Part shown: positions 18,466 to 28,217 of the stretch, one piece after another
Layout of the letters: the number at the start of each line of letters is the position of its first letter
Position numbering within the stretch: position 1 is the first letter of the stretch
Assembly (NCBI GenBank): GCA_004020545.1
Contig: SAQE01000016.1
Span: forward strand, 1-64,000
Direction: 5' to 3'
Source of the DNA: Mesorhizobium sp.
Lineage (GTDB): Bacteria; Pseudomonadota; Alphaproteobacteria; Rhizobiales; Rhizobiaceae
Length of the DNA: 64,000 nt
Translations under genes and position numbers: made by a program
The notes under the pieces: generated by a model
What the model was told of the DNA's origin: nothing
What the model saw: only the letters and a program-made list of their open reading frames with translations
The model's database searches: none

Positions 18466-19032
18466 ATGTCGCGCGCACTGGACAGAACTGGAATATGGAT
18501 CGGCTGGGCGTTCTTCGCCGATCTGACGAACGCCTTGGCGCTGACCTTCGGCTACATGTTCTCCAGACCCGTGACCATGCAGTATCCGGACAAGGAAAAA
18601 TGGTTGCCCTATTCGCGTTACCGCGGGCATCACTTCCTGAAGCGCGACGACGAGGGCGAGATCAAATGCGTAGCCTGCGAACTCTGCGCGCGGATCTGTC
18701 CCTGCGACTGCATCGAGGTCATCCCCTACGAGGACGAGAAGGGCAACCGACACCCGGCAAAATTCGAGATCGACATGGCCCGGTGCCTGTTCTGCGGGCT
18801 GTGCGAGGACGCCTGTCCGGCGGACGCGATCGCGCTTGGCCAACAATACGAATTCTCGAGTTTTTCCTCAGCTGACCTGGTTATCGGACGTGACGATCTG
18901 CTCGGCAAGCCGGGCAAGGCGACGACCGGCGGCGGCGTGGTCGCTGCACGCCTGAACACTGAACAGGACGTGCTGGTCGAGACGAGCGAGCCGCAGGGGT
19001 ACAACTGGTGGCGGAATATCCGACGAACGTGA
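18466..19032 (+). CDS. nuoI: NADH-quinone oxidoreductase subunit I (two 4Fe-4S clusters)
   Basis: 188 residues from the ATG at 18466, which has AACGAGG upstream. Two complete ferredoxin motifs carry clusters N6a and N6b: Cys68/71/74/78 and Cys107/110/113/117. The subunit passes electrons towards N2 in NuoB. The C-terminus is about 30 residues longer than the minimal family core and ends NWWRNIRR. It lies 19 bp after nuoH, so the two are co-transcribed. Confidence 0.93.
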   Translation: MSRALDRTGIWIGWAFFADLTNALALTFGYMFSRPVTMQYPDKEKWLPYSRYRGHHFLKRDDEGEIKCVACELCARICPCDCIEVIPYEDEKGNRHPAKFEIDMARCLFCGLCEDACPADAIALGQQYEFSSFSSADLVIGRDDLLGKPGKATTGGGVVAARLNTEQDVLVETSEPQGYNWWRNIRRT

Positions 19033-19077
19033 AGGCGCGCCAGCTGGCAAGCCGGAGCGCGCAGACAGGAGGCTCAT

Positions 19078-19518
19078 ATGCTGGTCTGCCAAATCTTGAA
19101 GGCCAAGGCTCCCGAGGTCGTCTCGGTCACTCCAGGTCAGACAATGGAGGAAGTGCTACGGCTGTTTAGGGAGAACAACATCGGTTTCGTGGTCGTCAGC
19201 CGTTTCCCCGGCGATTGCATGGGCACGCTGTCGGAGCGGGACTGCTGCAATGCCGTGGCCGAACACGGAACCAGGGCGCCCTTGATGCGGGTCGCCGAGA
19301 TCATGAACCGCAGTGTGGCGACCTGTTCGACACAGGATTTTCTGCCTTCGGTGATGGCGATCATGACCGAACGGCGCACGCGCCATGTGCTGGTCGTGGA
19401 TGGCCGCACGATTGTCGGCGTGGTGAGCATCGGCGACGTGGTCAAGCATCGTCTCGAAGAATTGATGAGCAACGAGCAGGTGCTGCACGATTACATTGCC
19501 GGGACCGGTTATCACTGA
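19078..19518 (+). CDS. Tandem CBS-domain protein linked to nuoHI
   Basis: 146 residues from an ATG with AGGAGGCT upstream. Two CBS motifs are visible (about 10-65 and 75-135, the second ending RHVLVVDGRTIVGVVSIGDVVKHR). Such stand-alone CBS pairs bind adenine nucleotides and often sense energy state. It is 45 bp behind nuoI and ends 50 bp before the convergent nuoG end. A CBS gene inside a complex I locus suggests nucleotide-dependent control of the enzyme, but this is inference. It is distinct from the second CBS gene at 36717. Confidence 0.85.
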   Translation: MLVCQILKAKAPEVVSVTPGQTMEEVLRLFRENNIGFVVVSRFPGDCMGTLSERDCCNAVAEHGTRAPLMRVAEIMNRSVATCSTQDFLPSVMAIMTERRTRHVLVVDGRTIVGVVSIGDVVKHRLEELMSNEQVLHDYIAGTGYH

Positions 19519-19568
19519 CCGCCGGGTCAAAGGCGCAGGGGGCAGGCTGCCGGGGAACCGGTGGTGCC

Positions 19569-22157
19569 TCAGCCCGGATTGCCAGGCCACGCCCCGACGC
19601 CGGCGAGAGTGGCGATCTCGAAAGCCGCGTGCGCCATTTCAACTTCCACCGGGCATGGGTATTCGCCCCGCCGCAGCAGGCTGTTGAGACGTAGCGATCT
19701 GTAGTTCTCGGGAACGAACACGAGGCCGTTGGGAAAACGCTTGTTGACCTTGAGCTTCGCCGTCAGTTCGCCCTGGGCCGATCGCACGACCACCTGATCG
19801 CCATCCGCAAGGCCAAGCTGCGCTGCATCCGGCGCGCTCATCTCGATATATGGGTCATCCGCGACGGTATTCAGGATCTCCGAGCGCTCGGAAAGATATC
19901 CGTTGTGGAACAGGCAGTTGCCGGTGACCAGCATGAGCCCGCCGGCGGCATTGGGGGCTGGCGGGGGGGCGAAGAACTCGCCTGCCGGCGGCGCAAGGGT
20001 CGCCTTAGTGAACACTCCGTCGGCGCCAAGCTCGCCCTGCGTCAACCCCTGGTATGCCGGAACCAGCCGGGCAATCTCGCCGAAGATTTCGCCATGGATC
20101 GACGGCCGCAACGCCTGGCCGCGAAGCGCCGCTACGAAGTCGAAAATCGCCAGATTGTCCCGCGCCTCAAGGGCGGGCTCGCGGAACTTGCAGACCTTCT
20201 GGGCGCGGCCTTCATTGTTGGTGAACGTGCCGGCTTCCTCGCCATAGCTTGCCGCGGGCAGCACGACATCCGCCAGGCCCGCCGTATCCGTAAGGAACGC
20301 GTCCTGCACGATCAGGAGATCGACGGCACGAAGCGCGCGCTGCACGAATCCCCGGTCGGGATAGGACATCATTGGGTCGCTTCCGGCTATATAGAGCGCA
20401 CCCATTCGCTTCCTGTCACAAAGCTCCAGCATGGCGTCGAAATCCAAGCCCGGTTCAGACGGCATCTCGGCGCCCCAGGCCCGTTCGAGCGTTGCGCGTG
20501 CCGCATCGTCGGCGAGCGCGCGCAACCCCGGCAGCGCCGTCGGCAGAACGCCCATGTCCCAGGCGCCCAGTTGGTTGGCACGGTCGAAGAGGAACTGCAT
20601 CGCCAGGCCCTTACCGAGTGCGCGCAGGACCTGCAAAAGGTTGTTGAGCTGGTACAACGTCGCGCGCGCCCGGGGTGATCTCAAGAGGTCGGCGCTGACA
20701 AGCACACTGGCGCTCCGGCCTTCCAGCAGCGCTGCGGCCAGGCGGTCCGGATCGTCACTGTCGGCGGCCGCTGCTGGCCGGCCGGTTTTCACGCCGATGT
20801 CCGCAAAAACGTCGCCCGGCAATGCCTGACCAGCCGCCCCCAGTCCGCTCACCACTGCGGCAAGGCCCTGAGCCTCACCGCCCGGCGGCACTCGAACGAC
20901 CACGTGGGCATCGGCGTCCAGACGCGAAGGTCGTGCCGAGAGCATGAGCAACCGGGTCTTCCGCCGCCGCGCACCGTCGCGCAGCAAATATTCCGTGACG
21001 GGATTTTCGTCCGTCACATTGCCGCCGACGACAAGCACACAGTCGTTGCCTATCACCTCCTCCAGCGGCGCGCGCGTGTAGAAGCCGGCCACCAACGGGC
21101 CGAGCGCATCAAAGGGCGTGGACCAGCGCGAGGAGCAGTCGATATTGTTGGTCCGGAATGCCGTCCGCATCAGCTTCTGGAATTGATAAAGCACCTCGTT
21201 GGGCAGGCGCGGCGAGGCCAGCCCGCCCGCAGCCTTGCTGGCGACGGCCGACAGCCGCCGGCGGAGGTAGTCCCCCGCTTCGTCCCAGGAAACCGGGACC
21301 TGGACCCCGTCACGACGGATCATCGGTCGCTTGATCCGGTCCCGACTGCCGACGAAGTCGAGACCGAAGCGCCCGCGCACGCAGAGCGTTTCGCGGTTGA
21401 CTCCGTGCTCCACCTTCGAGCGGACCCGCATGAACTCGCCCTTGCGTGTACCGACGGTCAGTTGGCAGCCGGTGCCGCAATGCGGGCAGACCGTGTCGGT
21501 CTCGACCAGATCCCAGGGCCGCGCCTTGTAGCGATAGGGGAAGCTCATCAGCGCGCCGACCGGGCATACTTCGACGCAATTGCCGCACTGGTCGCAACTC
21601 GCGAGACTACCCTCGAAGCCGGTGACAGCGGTGTCCATGCCTTTTTCAACGGTGCCCAAGGCAACCGCGCCGACGACTTCTTCGCACATCCGGACGCAGC
21701 GCTGGCACTGGATGCAGCGGTTGACGTTCATGATGATGACCGGGCTGAGACGGATGTCCTCGGAGTGGAACACTCGCTTGGCATCGTGAAAGCGGCTTGT
21801 GCGAGGGCCATACGCCATCACCATGTCTTGAAGCTCGCACTCGCCGCCCTTGTCGCAGATCGGGCAGTCGAGAGGGTGGTTGGCGAGCAGCATGTCGAGC
21901 ATGGAAGAGCGCGTTTCGTCGATCAGCTTTGTGTTCGTGCGCACCACCATGCCGTCGGTGACCGCGGTGGCGCAGGAAGGCTGCAGTCGCCGCTGCCCCT
22001 CAATCTCCACCAGGCACATGCGGCAGGAGGCCAGCGCCGGCAGCCGCTTCAGATAGCAGAAGGTCGGGATGTCGATGCCCAAACACTCGGCGGCCTGGAG
22101 CACCGTGGAGCCCGCCTCCACTTCCAGCGTTCGTTCATCGATTGTGACGCGAACCAT
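19569..22157 (-). CDS. nuoG: NADH-quinone oxidoreductase subunit G, with N7-type cluster
   Basis: About 862 residues from ATG 22157. Cluster ligands visible: 2Fe-2S N1b (Cys34, 45, 48, 62); N5 (His94, Cys98, 101, 107); N4 region (Cys148, 151, 154, 158 and Cys188, 191, 194, 198); and the extra N7 motif Cys224-x2-Cys227-x3-Cys231-x27-Cys259. The long C-terminal half is a molybdopterin-oxidoreductase-like domain. Mitochondrial-type alphaproteobacterial NuoG (about 690 residues) lacks N7, so this belongs to the E. coli/Thermus-like kind. It is the last gene of the minus-strand operon. A longer frame to 22205 lies inside nuoF and is not needed. Confidence 0.93.
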   Translation of the reverse strand: MVRVTIDERTLEVEAGSTVLQAAECLGIDIPTFCYLKRLPALASCRMCLVEIEGQRRLQPSCATAVTDGMVVRTNTKLIDETRSSMLDMLLANHPLDCPICDKGGECELQDMVMAYGPRTSRFHDAKRVFHSEDIRLSPVIIMNVNRCIQCQRCVRMCEEVVGAVALGTVEKGMDTAVTGFEGSLASCDQCGNCVEVCPVGALMSFPYRYKARPWDLVETDTVCPHCGTGCQLTVGTRKGEFMRVRSKVEHGVNRETLCVRGRFGLDFVGSRDRIKRPMIRRDGVQVPVSWDEAGDYLRRRLSAVASKAAGGLASPRLPNEVLYQFQKLMRTAFRTNNIDCSSRWSTPFDALGPLVAGFYTRAPLEEVIGNDCVLVVGGNVTDENPVTEYLLRDGARRRKTRLLMLSARPSRLDADAHVVVRVPPGGEAQGLAAVVSGLGAAGQALPGDVFADIGVKTGRPAAAADSDDPDRLAAALLEGRSASVLVSADLLRSPRARATLYQLNNLLQVLRALGKGLAMQFLFDRANQLGAWDMGVLPTALPGLRALADDAARATLERAWGAEMPSEPGLDFDAMLELCDRKRMGALYIAGSDPMMSYPDRGFVQRALRAVDLLIVQDAFLTDTAGLADVVLPAASYGEEAGTFTNNEGRAQKVCKFREPALEARDNLAIFDFVAALRGQALRPSIHGEIFGEIARLVPAYQGLTQGELGADGVFTKATLAPPAGEFFAPPPAPNAAGGLMLVTGNCLFHNGYLSERSEILNTVADDPYIEMSAPDAAQLGLADGDQVVVRSAQGELTAKLKVNKRFPNGLVFVPENYRSLRLNSLLRRGEYPCPVEVEMAHAAFEIATLAGVGAWPGNPG

Positions 22158-22189
22158 GGCTTCCTCGCGGTCCTCTCGTTGCGCCCTCC

Positions 22190-23455
22190 TCAGTGAAACG
22201 GGCACCTCCGCTCCTCGATGTGCGTGACGAATTCATCTTCGAAATGAGCCAGTGCCGCCCGCAGGCCCATCGCCGCGCCGTCGCCAAGGGCGCAGAACGT
22301 GTTGCCGAAAATGCCTTTGCAGAGCGCCTCCAGCTGTTCCATATCGCCAGGCGCGCCCCGGCCCGCCTCGACCCGGCGCAGGACTTTCACGACCCAGTTC
22401 AGCCCTTCGCGGCAGGGGGTGCACTTGCCGCAGGACTCGTGGTGGAAGAACTCGATGATCCGGGTGGCGACTTTGACGATGCAGGTCGAGTCGTCGATCA
22501 CGATCACCCCGGCCGAGCCGAGCATGGAGCCGGCAGCAGCCAGCGAGTCGAAGTCCATCCCGACGTCCAGCCCGCGCTCCGGGATCAGCGGCGCCGAAAC
22601 CCCGCCCGGGATCACCGCCTTGAGCTTGCGCCCCGGCAGCGGCCCGCCGGCGCAGTCCTCGACCAGTTCGCGCAGCGGTATCCCCATCGGCAGCTCGTAA
22701 AGGCCCGGCTTCCGCACCTGTCCGCTGAGGCAATAGAGCTTCGGGCCGGGGCTCTTGTCCGGGCCGATGCCGCGGAACCAGTCGGCCCCTCGCACCACGA
22801 TATGCGGGACACAGGCCAGCGTCTCGACATTGTTGATCACGGTCGGGCTGGCGTAGAGCCCCTCGACCGCCGGAAAAGGCGGCTTCAGGCGCGGCTGCGC
22901 CCGCTTGCCTTGGAGCGAGTCGAGCATCGCGGTCTCCTCGCCGCAGATATAGGCGCCGGCGCCGCAATGGATGTGCACGACGAAGCTGAAATCCGAGCCC
23001 ATAATCCGTGTTCCCAGATAACCCTTCGCATGAGCCTCGGCGATCGCCTGCTCCAGCCGTGAGATCGCCAGCGTGTATTCCCCGCGGATGTAGACATAGG
23101 CGGTTTCCGCTCCTATCGCGTAGGCGCAGATCGCCATGCCCTCGATCAGTTGGTGCGGGTCACGCTCCATGATGATCCGGTCCTTGAAGGTGCCCGGCTC
23201 GCCTTCATCAGCGTTGCAGCACAGGTATTTCGGCTTGCCGGCACGCTTGGGCACGAAGCTCCATTTCATGCCCGTAGGGAATCCGGCTCCGCCGCGACCG
23301 CGCAGGTTGGATTTCTTGACGAGGTCGATGATCTCGTCGGGCGTGTGCTCCCGCAGCGCCTTGGCCAGCGCCCGGTAGCCGCCGCCGGCCTCATAAGTCG
23401 CGAGCAGATGGCCATCCGGCACGTCCACGTTGCTGAGAAGGACCGGTTCGAACAT
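22190..23455 (-). CDS. nuoF: NADH-quinone oxidoreductase subunit F (FMN, N3 cluster)
   Basis: 421 residues. The FMN/NADH site motif GRGGAGFPTGMKW is near residue 53, ADEGEPGTFKDR follows, and the N3 cluster motif ESCGKCTPCREG with a distal Cys in GNTFCALGDGA is near the C-terminus. This subunit oxidises NADH and starts the electron chain. It is 4 bp downstream of nuoE and followed by nuoG in one operon. Confidence 0.95.
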   Translation of the reverse strand: MFEPVLLSNVDVPDGHLLATYEAGGGYRALAKALREHTPDEIIDLVKKSNLRGRGGAGFPTGMKWSFVPKRAGKPKYLCCNADEGEPGTFKDRIIMERDPHQLIEGMAICAYAIGAETAYVYIRGEYTLAISRLEQAIAEAHAKGYLGTRIMGSDFSFVVHIHCGAGAYICGEETAMLDSLQGKRAQPRLKPPFPAVEGLYASPTVINNVETLACVPHIVVRGADWFRGIGPDKSPGPKLYCLSGQVRKPGLYELPMGIPLRELVEDCAGGPLPGRKLKAVIPGGVSAPLIPERGLDVGMDFDSLAAAGSMLGSAGVIVIDDSTCIVKVATRIIEFFHHESCGKCTPCREGLNWVVKVLRRVEAGRGAPGDMEQLEALCKGIFGNTFCALGDGAAMGLRAALAHFEDEFVTHIEERRCPFH

Positions 23456-23459
23456 GGCG

Positions 23460-23981
23460 CTATTCTCCCGGCGGTCCTGCGGCGGCGAGCTCAGCGCCAG
23501 TCGCTAGCCGCACCGTCGCGCGTAACCTGCCCAGCAGCGCGTCGATCCGCGCGATGTCGAGGTCGCCGTGATAGTCGTCGCCGACCTGCATAACCGGAGC
23601 CATCTCGCAAGCGCCGAGGCATTCGACGGTCGAAAGCGTGAACAGCCCGTCCGAGGTCGTGCCGCCTTTCTTGATGCCGAGCACCTCCTCCAGGTGCCTC
23701 AGCAGGTCTTCGGATCGGCGCAGCATGCAGGAGACATTGTCGCAGAGCTGCAGATGGAACATGCCCACCGGCTCGGTATGGAAGAGGGTGTAGAAGGTCG
23801 CCAGTTCGTAGACCCAGATCCGCTCGACGCCGAGGATGTCGGCGACCTCTTCCAGGACCGAGCCGGGCAGATGGCCATGTTCCCTCTGGGCGATCAGAAG
23901 TGCGGGCATGATCGCCGAGCGCTGGTCGGGATATCGCGCCGCCGCCTCTTCGATCTTTTCGCGCATGGTCATCGCGTCCAA
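23460..23981 (-). CDS. nuoE: NADH-quinone oxidoreductase subunit E (N1a cluster)
   Basis: 173 residues of thioredoxin-like fold. The 2Fe-2S ligands Cys80, Cys85, Cys121 and Cys125 (LCDNVSCML and ECLGACEMAP) are present. It partners NuoF in the NADH-dehydrogenase module. Internal ATGs at codons 4 and 6 are also possible starts. It lies 7 bp after nuoD. Confidence 0.93.
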   Translation of the reverse strand: MDAMTMREKIEEAAARYPDQRSAIMPALLIAQREHGHLPGSVLEEVADILGVERIWVYELATFYTLFHTEPVGMFHLQLCDNVSCMLRRSEDLLRHLEEVLGIKKGGTTSDGLFTLSTVECLGACEMAPVMQVGDDYHGDLDIARIDALLGRLRATVRLATGAELAAAGPPGE

Positions 23982-23988
23982 ATCCCTG

Positions 23989-25203
23989 CTACTTGTCCAC
24001 CTCCGCCATCACGGGGTCGAGGCTGCCGAGCACGGCGATCATGTCCGCCAGATAGCGCGCATTGGTGACCCCGAAGAGCGCCTGAAGGTTGACGAACGAG
24101 GGTGACCGCACCTTCATGCGGAACGGTTTCGGCGACCCGTCGCTGATGATGTAGAAGCCGAGCTCGCCCTTTGGCGCCTCGATCACCGAATAGACCTCTC
24201 CCTTCGGCACCTTGAAGCCATAGGCCGACAGGTCGAAATGCTGGATCAGCGCCTCCATCGAACAGTGCACCCGGTCCTTGTCCACCGGGAAGGCGATCGT
24301 CGGCATGTCGATCTGGAACGGCCCGTCGGGCATCTGGTCGAGGCATTGCTCGATGATCCGGACGCTCTCGCGCATTTCCTCGACCCGGCATCGCCAGCGT
24401 GCGTAACAATCGCCCTCCTGGCTGGTGATGACATCGAAATCGAGCCGGTCGTAAATCTCGTAAGGCTCGTCGCGGCGGATATCCCAGTCGACGCCCGAGG
24501 CGCGCAGGTTCGGGCCGCTCAGGCCGAGATCGATGCCGTCTTCGGCCGAGATGACACCGATCCCTTGCGTGCGCTTCAGGAACACGCGGTTGCTGTCGAG
24601 CAATCGTTCATAGTCGCGGATCCGGTTCGGGAAGATGTCGCAGAACTCTCGGATCTTAGAGAAGAACCCGTCGGGCAGGTCCTCGCGCACGCCGCCGACC
24701 CGGCAAAAGGAGGTGTGCATCCGCGCCCCGCTGATCATCTCCAGCAGGTCCATGATCATTTCGCGCTCGCGCATGGCGTAGAGGAGCGCGGTCATCGCGC
24801 CCAGGTCCATCGGCAGCGCGCCGGTGATCAGGAGATGGCCGGAAATCCGTGCCAGTTCTGCCATCAGCACGCGGATGTATTGTGCGCGGACCGGTGCCTG
24901 GATGCCGAGCAGCTTCTCCACCGCAAGCGCGAATGCCAGGTTGTTCGAGGGCGGGCAGAGGTAGTCGAGCCGGTCGGTCAGCGGAAAGATCTGGGTGTAG
25001 GTGAAGCTCTCGGCCAGCTTTTCGGTGCCGCGGTGGAGGTAGCCGATGTGCGGGTCGACACGCTCGACATATTCGCCGTCCAACTCGAGGACGAGGCGCA
25101 GCACTCCATGCGTGCTGGGATGCTGCGGCCCGAGGTTGAGAAGCACTTCCCTGGTGTGGGGCGCATCCGATTCAGAACAGCTCAATTCCGTGACTTCGGT
25201 CAT
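23989..25203 (-). CDS. nuoD: NADH-quinone oxidoreductase subunit D (49 kDa)
   Basis: 404 residues from the ATG at 25203, one base after the nuoC stop. Motifs: NLGPQHPSTHGVLRLVLEL near the N-terminus, PHIGYLHRGTEKL and the C-terminal YIISDGSPKPFRMKVRSPSF. It forms the quinone-reduction site with NuoB. The open frame extends back to 25488 through nuoC in another frame, and that extension is rejected. NuoC and NuoD are separate here, not fused as in E. coli. Confidence 0.95.
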   Translation of the reverse strand: MTEVTELSCSESDAPHTREVLLNLGPQHPSTHGVLRLVLELDGEYVERVDPHIGYLHRGTEKLAESFTYTQIFPLTDRLDYLCPPSNNLAFALAVEKLLGIQAPVRAQYIRVLMAELARISGHLLITGALPMDLGAMTALLYAMREREMIMDLLEMISGARMHTSFCRVGGVREDLPDGFFSKIREFCDIFPNRIRDYERLLDSNRVFLKRTQGIGVISAEDGIDLGLSGPNLRASGVDWDIRRDEPYEIYDRLDFDVITSQEGDCYARWRCRVEEMRESVRIIEQCLDQMPDGPFQIDMPTIAFPVDKDRVHCSMEALIQHFDLSAYGFKVPKGEVYSVIEAPKGELGFYIISDGSPKPFRMKVRSPSFVNLQALFGVTNARYLADMIAVLGSLDPVMAEVDK

Positions 25204-25204
25204 C

Positions 25205-25768
25205 TCAAGTCCGCGGTGTGGAGCGGCCTCCCAGCGGAATGTCCTCGGTGGCAAGGTCGGGTTGCGTCGGCGGCGAGCCTTCGGCGCCGAACGGGTTGAG
25301 CTTGTCCTTGTAGCCCCGCAGCGGAAAGTCCTTGCGCTGCGGGAAGCCCTGGAACCCTTCCCACATATAAATCCGGCGCAGGTCGGGGTGGCCTTCGAAC
25401 CTGATCCCGTACATGTCCCAGGCCTCGCGCTCATGCCAGTTGGCGGTGCGCCAGACCCCCGTAACCGACGGGACCCGGGGCGGATCACCGAGGCGGCACT
25501 TGATCCGCACGCGCCATTTGTTCGGCAGCGAACAGAGGTGGTACACCGCCTCGTAGCGCGGCATCTCGGGGTAGTGATCGACCCCGCAGATGTCGGACAG
25601 GAAATCGAACCGAAGCACCGGGTGTTCCTTCATGAACCGGCAAAGCTCGACGATCATGTCAGGCGGAGCGGCGAAAGCGTGAACCCCGTGCGAAAAGCCG
25701 AGTTCCTCGATTGCCTCCCCGAAACGTTCCACGACCAGGGTGCGGATGAGGGATGTCTCCACGCTCAT
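25205..25768 (-). CDS. nuoC: NADH-quinone oxidoreductase subunit C (30 kDa)
   Basis: 187 residues. The 30-kDa-subunit signature is clear: [20 protein letters not shown] then [16 protein letters not shown], and PLRGY near the end. It is a peripheral-arm structural subunit contacting NuoD. Its start overlaps the nuoB stop by 4 bp (ATGA). Confidence 0.94.
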   Translation of the reverse strand: MSVETSLIRTLVVERFGEAIEELGFSHGVHAFAAPPDMIVELCRFMKEHPVLRFDFLSDICGVDHYPEMPRYEAVYHLCSLPNKWRVRIKCRLGDPPRVPSVTGVWRTANWHEREAWDMYGIRFEGHPDLRRIYMWEGFQGFPQRKDFPLRGYKDKLNPFGAEGSPPTQPDLATEDIPLGGRSTPRT

Positions 25769-26268
25769 GGCACCGCGACCCGGTCCAGGGGCCCCGCAGC
25801 CAGCGCCCTGGATTTCTTGATCTTCTCCTGAAGCAGTAGGAAGCCGTGCATCAGCGCCTCGGGCCGCGGCGGGCAGCCGGGCACATGCACGTCCACCGGC
25901 ACGAAGGTCTCCGCGCCCTGCACCACCGCATAGGTGTTGTAGACCCCGCCCGAGATGGCGCAGGTGCCCATGGCGATGACCCAGCGCGGTTCCGGCATCT
26001 GGTCATAGAGCCGGCGCACCACGGGCGCGAATTTCCGCGTTATGGTGCCGGCGATGATCATCACATCGGACTGGCGCGGCGAAGGCCGGAACACCACGCC
26101 GAAGCGGTCGAGATCGTACCGTGCACAGCCCGCAGAGATCATCTCGATGGCGCAGCAGGCAATGCCGAAGGTTTCGGGCCACAGCGCCGACCTTCGGCCC
26201 CAGCTGATCAGGCTGTCGGCGGTGGTGAACAGCACGCTGTCGCGGATCGCGTTGTTTACACCTCCCAT
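25765..26268 (-). CDS. nuoB: NADH-quinone oxidoreductase subunit B (N2 cluster)
   Basis: 167 residues from the ATG at 26268. The N2 cluster ligands are Cys38-Cys39 (the tandem pair in [10 protein letters not shown]), Cys103 (MGTCAISGG) and Cys132 ([10 protein letters not shown]). N2 hands electrons to quinone. The start lies 13 bp inside the end of nuoA, so the two are translationally coupled. The upstream part of the open frame to 26490 is nuoA in another frame. Confidence 0.95.
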   Translation of the reverse strand: MGGVNNAIRDSVLFTTADSLISWGRRSALWPETFGIACCAIEMISAGCARYDLDRFGVVFRPSPRQSDVMIIAGTITRKFAPVVRRLYDQMPEPRWVIAMGTCAISGGVYNTYAVVQGAETFVPVDVHVPGCPPRPEALMHGFLLLQEKIKKSRALAAGPLDRVAVP

Positions 26269-26612
26269 TCCAGCGCCCCCTTCAGCCAGGCGTAGGCGAA
26301 GCCCACGAGAAGCAGCAATATGAAGACGAACATCTCGACATAACCAACCAGCCCGATCTCTTTCAGGACAACGGCCCACGGAAAGAGGAACATCGTCTCG
26401 ACATCGAAGACCACAAACAGGATCGCGATGATGAAGAACTGCACCCTGAAGCGGCCCCCGGCGGCTTCGCCCGCCGGGTCCATGCCGCATTCATAGGGCA
26501 TGTTCTTTGCGGGATAAGGATTGGATGGGCGCAGGAGCGAGGAGACAAAAAGCGTAGCCATCGCCACCAGAACAATTCCGGCGACCATGAAAAGTACCGG
26601 CAGGAACTCCAT
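26256..26612 (-). CDS. nuoA: NADH-quinone oxidoreductase subunit A (ND3)
   Basis: 118 residues from ATG 26612 (a GTG at 26621 would add three). Three membrane helices and the ND3 motifs YECGMDP (with the loop Cys) and [15 protein letters not shown] are present. It starts the A-B-C-D-E-F-G run. A gap of 165 bp separates it from the end of nuoN, long enough for an internal promoter. Confidence 0.94.
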   Translation of the reverse strand: MEFLPVLFMVAGIVLVAMATLFVSSLLRPSNPYPAKNMPYECGMDPAGEAAGGRFRVQFFIIAILFVVFDVETMFLFPWAVVLKEIGLVGYVEMFVFILLLLVGFAYAWLKGALEWEV

Positions 26613-26777
26613 TCCGGTCACGTCGCACAGCCCCGGTCATCCGCCGAGGGCTTTACTCAAGCCGCCACCGACGCCTTTGGGATCGGTGATGCGGGCGCCC
26701 CTTTGGAAACGACTAGGGCATTCCTTTCTAGTACCGTCAGAGTATTCCGTCGGTCGGATCATTGCAAATGCAATCGA

Positions 26778-28217
26778 TCAGCCGCCAATCGCGGCATGTT
26801 GAGCAAGCCTCAGAAACCACGCCGGAAACAGGCCGATGCCGATGGTGCCGGCGGCGGTGAGGGCGAGTGTGGCGCCGACCGAGGGCGTCAGCGCGGGGAC
26901 GAACGCGCCTTCCGGCTCGCGCATGTAGATCACCATTACGATGCGGATGTAGAAGTAGGCGGCAACGGCGCTCAACAGCACCGCGATCACCGCCAGCATG
27001 ACGAAACCCCGCTCGACGAGCGCGACCAGCACGTAGAATTTGGCGAAGAACCCGGCTGTCGGCGGAATGCCGGCCAACGAGAACAGATAGAGCAGCATCA
27101 GAAGCGCCAGCCCGCTATGTGACTTGGCGAAACCAGCGTAGTGCTCGATGACCTCGCCCGAGAAATCGCCGTTCCGCATCATGATGACGATGCCGAAGAT
27201 GCCGAGGTTCATGAACGCATAGATCAGCAAATAGAGCATCACGCTGGCGACCCCGTCCGCACCGCCGGCCGCCACGCCGAACATGGCGAACCCGGCATGG
27301 GCGATGCTGGAATAGGCCAGGAGGCGCTTGAAATTGTCCTGCACCAGCGCCACGAAACTGCCGAGTGCCATTGTCACTGCCGCAATGACGGCGACGATGA
27401 CCCAGACATTCGAGGCAGCGACCAGCGGGTTGAGGAACACCCGGAGGATCACAGCGAACCCCGCTGCCTTAGGCCCCACCGACATGAAGGCGGTGATCGT
27501 CGTCGGCGCGCCTTCATAGACGTCCGGCACCCACATATGGAAGGGCACAGCGCCGACCTTGAATACAAGCCCTGCGACGATAAAAACCACAGCCAGGAGC
27601 AATCCGGGGTCGAGCGGGTTTCCGGTCACCGCCGTAGCCATCTTGTCCAACTGCGTCGTGCCGGTGAGCCCGTAGACCAGCGAAACGCCGTAAAGGAAAA
27701 TCCCGGTCGAAACCCCGCCAAGGATCACGTATTTCAGCGCCGCTTCGTTCGACCGCTGCTGCTGCCGCAGGAAGCCGGTCAGCACATAGGTGCAGAGCAC
27801 CATCAGTTCGAGGCCTACATAGATCGACAGGAGGTCGGTCGCTGAGGCCATGATCATCATTCCAGAAAGCGCCAGCAGCAGCAGTACATAGTATTCACTG
27901 CGCCCGATCCCCTCGATCTCGGCATATCTTTGCGACAGAAGGAATGTCAGAACTGTAGCTAGGTAAAACACGACCTTGAAGAAGACCGCGAAGCGGTCGG
28001 CGATGAACATGCCCGAGTAAGCCGATCGCACCTCGCCAGCCAGCATGAGTGTCCCCGAGGCGGCCATCAGCACGACCGCGACTGAAGCCCAGACAAGGAA
28101 ATGTTCCTGCCCCTTGGGCACAAGCTGCCCCAGGATCAGCAGGATGCAGGCCCCGGTAATCACGACAATCTCGGGCAGGCTTGCTAGAATCGACTGGAAA
28201 AGCACGGCGGCGGTCAT
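26778..28217 (-). CDS. nuoN: NADH-quinone oxidoreductase subunit N (ND2)
   Basis: 479 residues from the ATG at 28217, overlapping the nuoM stop by 4 bp. It has the antiporter-like core: FKVGAVPFHMWVPDVYEGAP with the TM7 Lys, the discontinuous-helix region VGPKAAGFAVI, and PPTAGFFAKFYVLVALVERG with the TM12 Lys. It is one of the proton-translocating membrane subunits. The frame extending to 28310 lies within nuoM and is rejected. Confidence 0.94.
   Translation of the reverse strand: MTAAVLFQSILASLPEIVVITGACILLILGQLVPKGQEHFLVWASVAVVLMAASGTLMLAGEVRSAYSGMFIADRFAVFFKVVFYLATVLTFLLSQRYAEIEGIGRSEYYVLLLLALSGMMIMASATDLLSIYVGLELMVLCTYVLTGFLRQQQRSNEAALKYVILGGVSTGIFLYGVSLVYGLTGTTQLDKMATAVTGNPLDPGLLLAVVFIVAGLVFKVGAVPFHMWVPDVYEGAPTTITAFMSVGPKAAGFAVILRVFLNPLVAASNVWVIVAVIAAVTMALGSFVALVQDNFKRLLAYSSIAHAGFAMFGVAAGGADGVASVMLYLLIYAFMNLGIFGIVIMMRNGDFSGEVIEHYAGFAKSHSGLALLMLLYLFSLAGIPPTAGFFAKFYVLVALVERGFVMLAVIAVLLSAVAAYFYIRIVMVIYMREPEGAFVPALTPSVGATLALTAAGTIGIGLFPAWFLRLAQHAAIGG

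Noticed and set aside
25204-25488. 95-residue N-terminal extension of NuoD, as a possible NuoC-NuoD fusion
   Set aside because: It overlaps nuoC in a different frame and is Arg/Ser-rich. NuoC has its own complete gene and stop.
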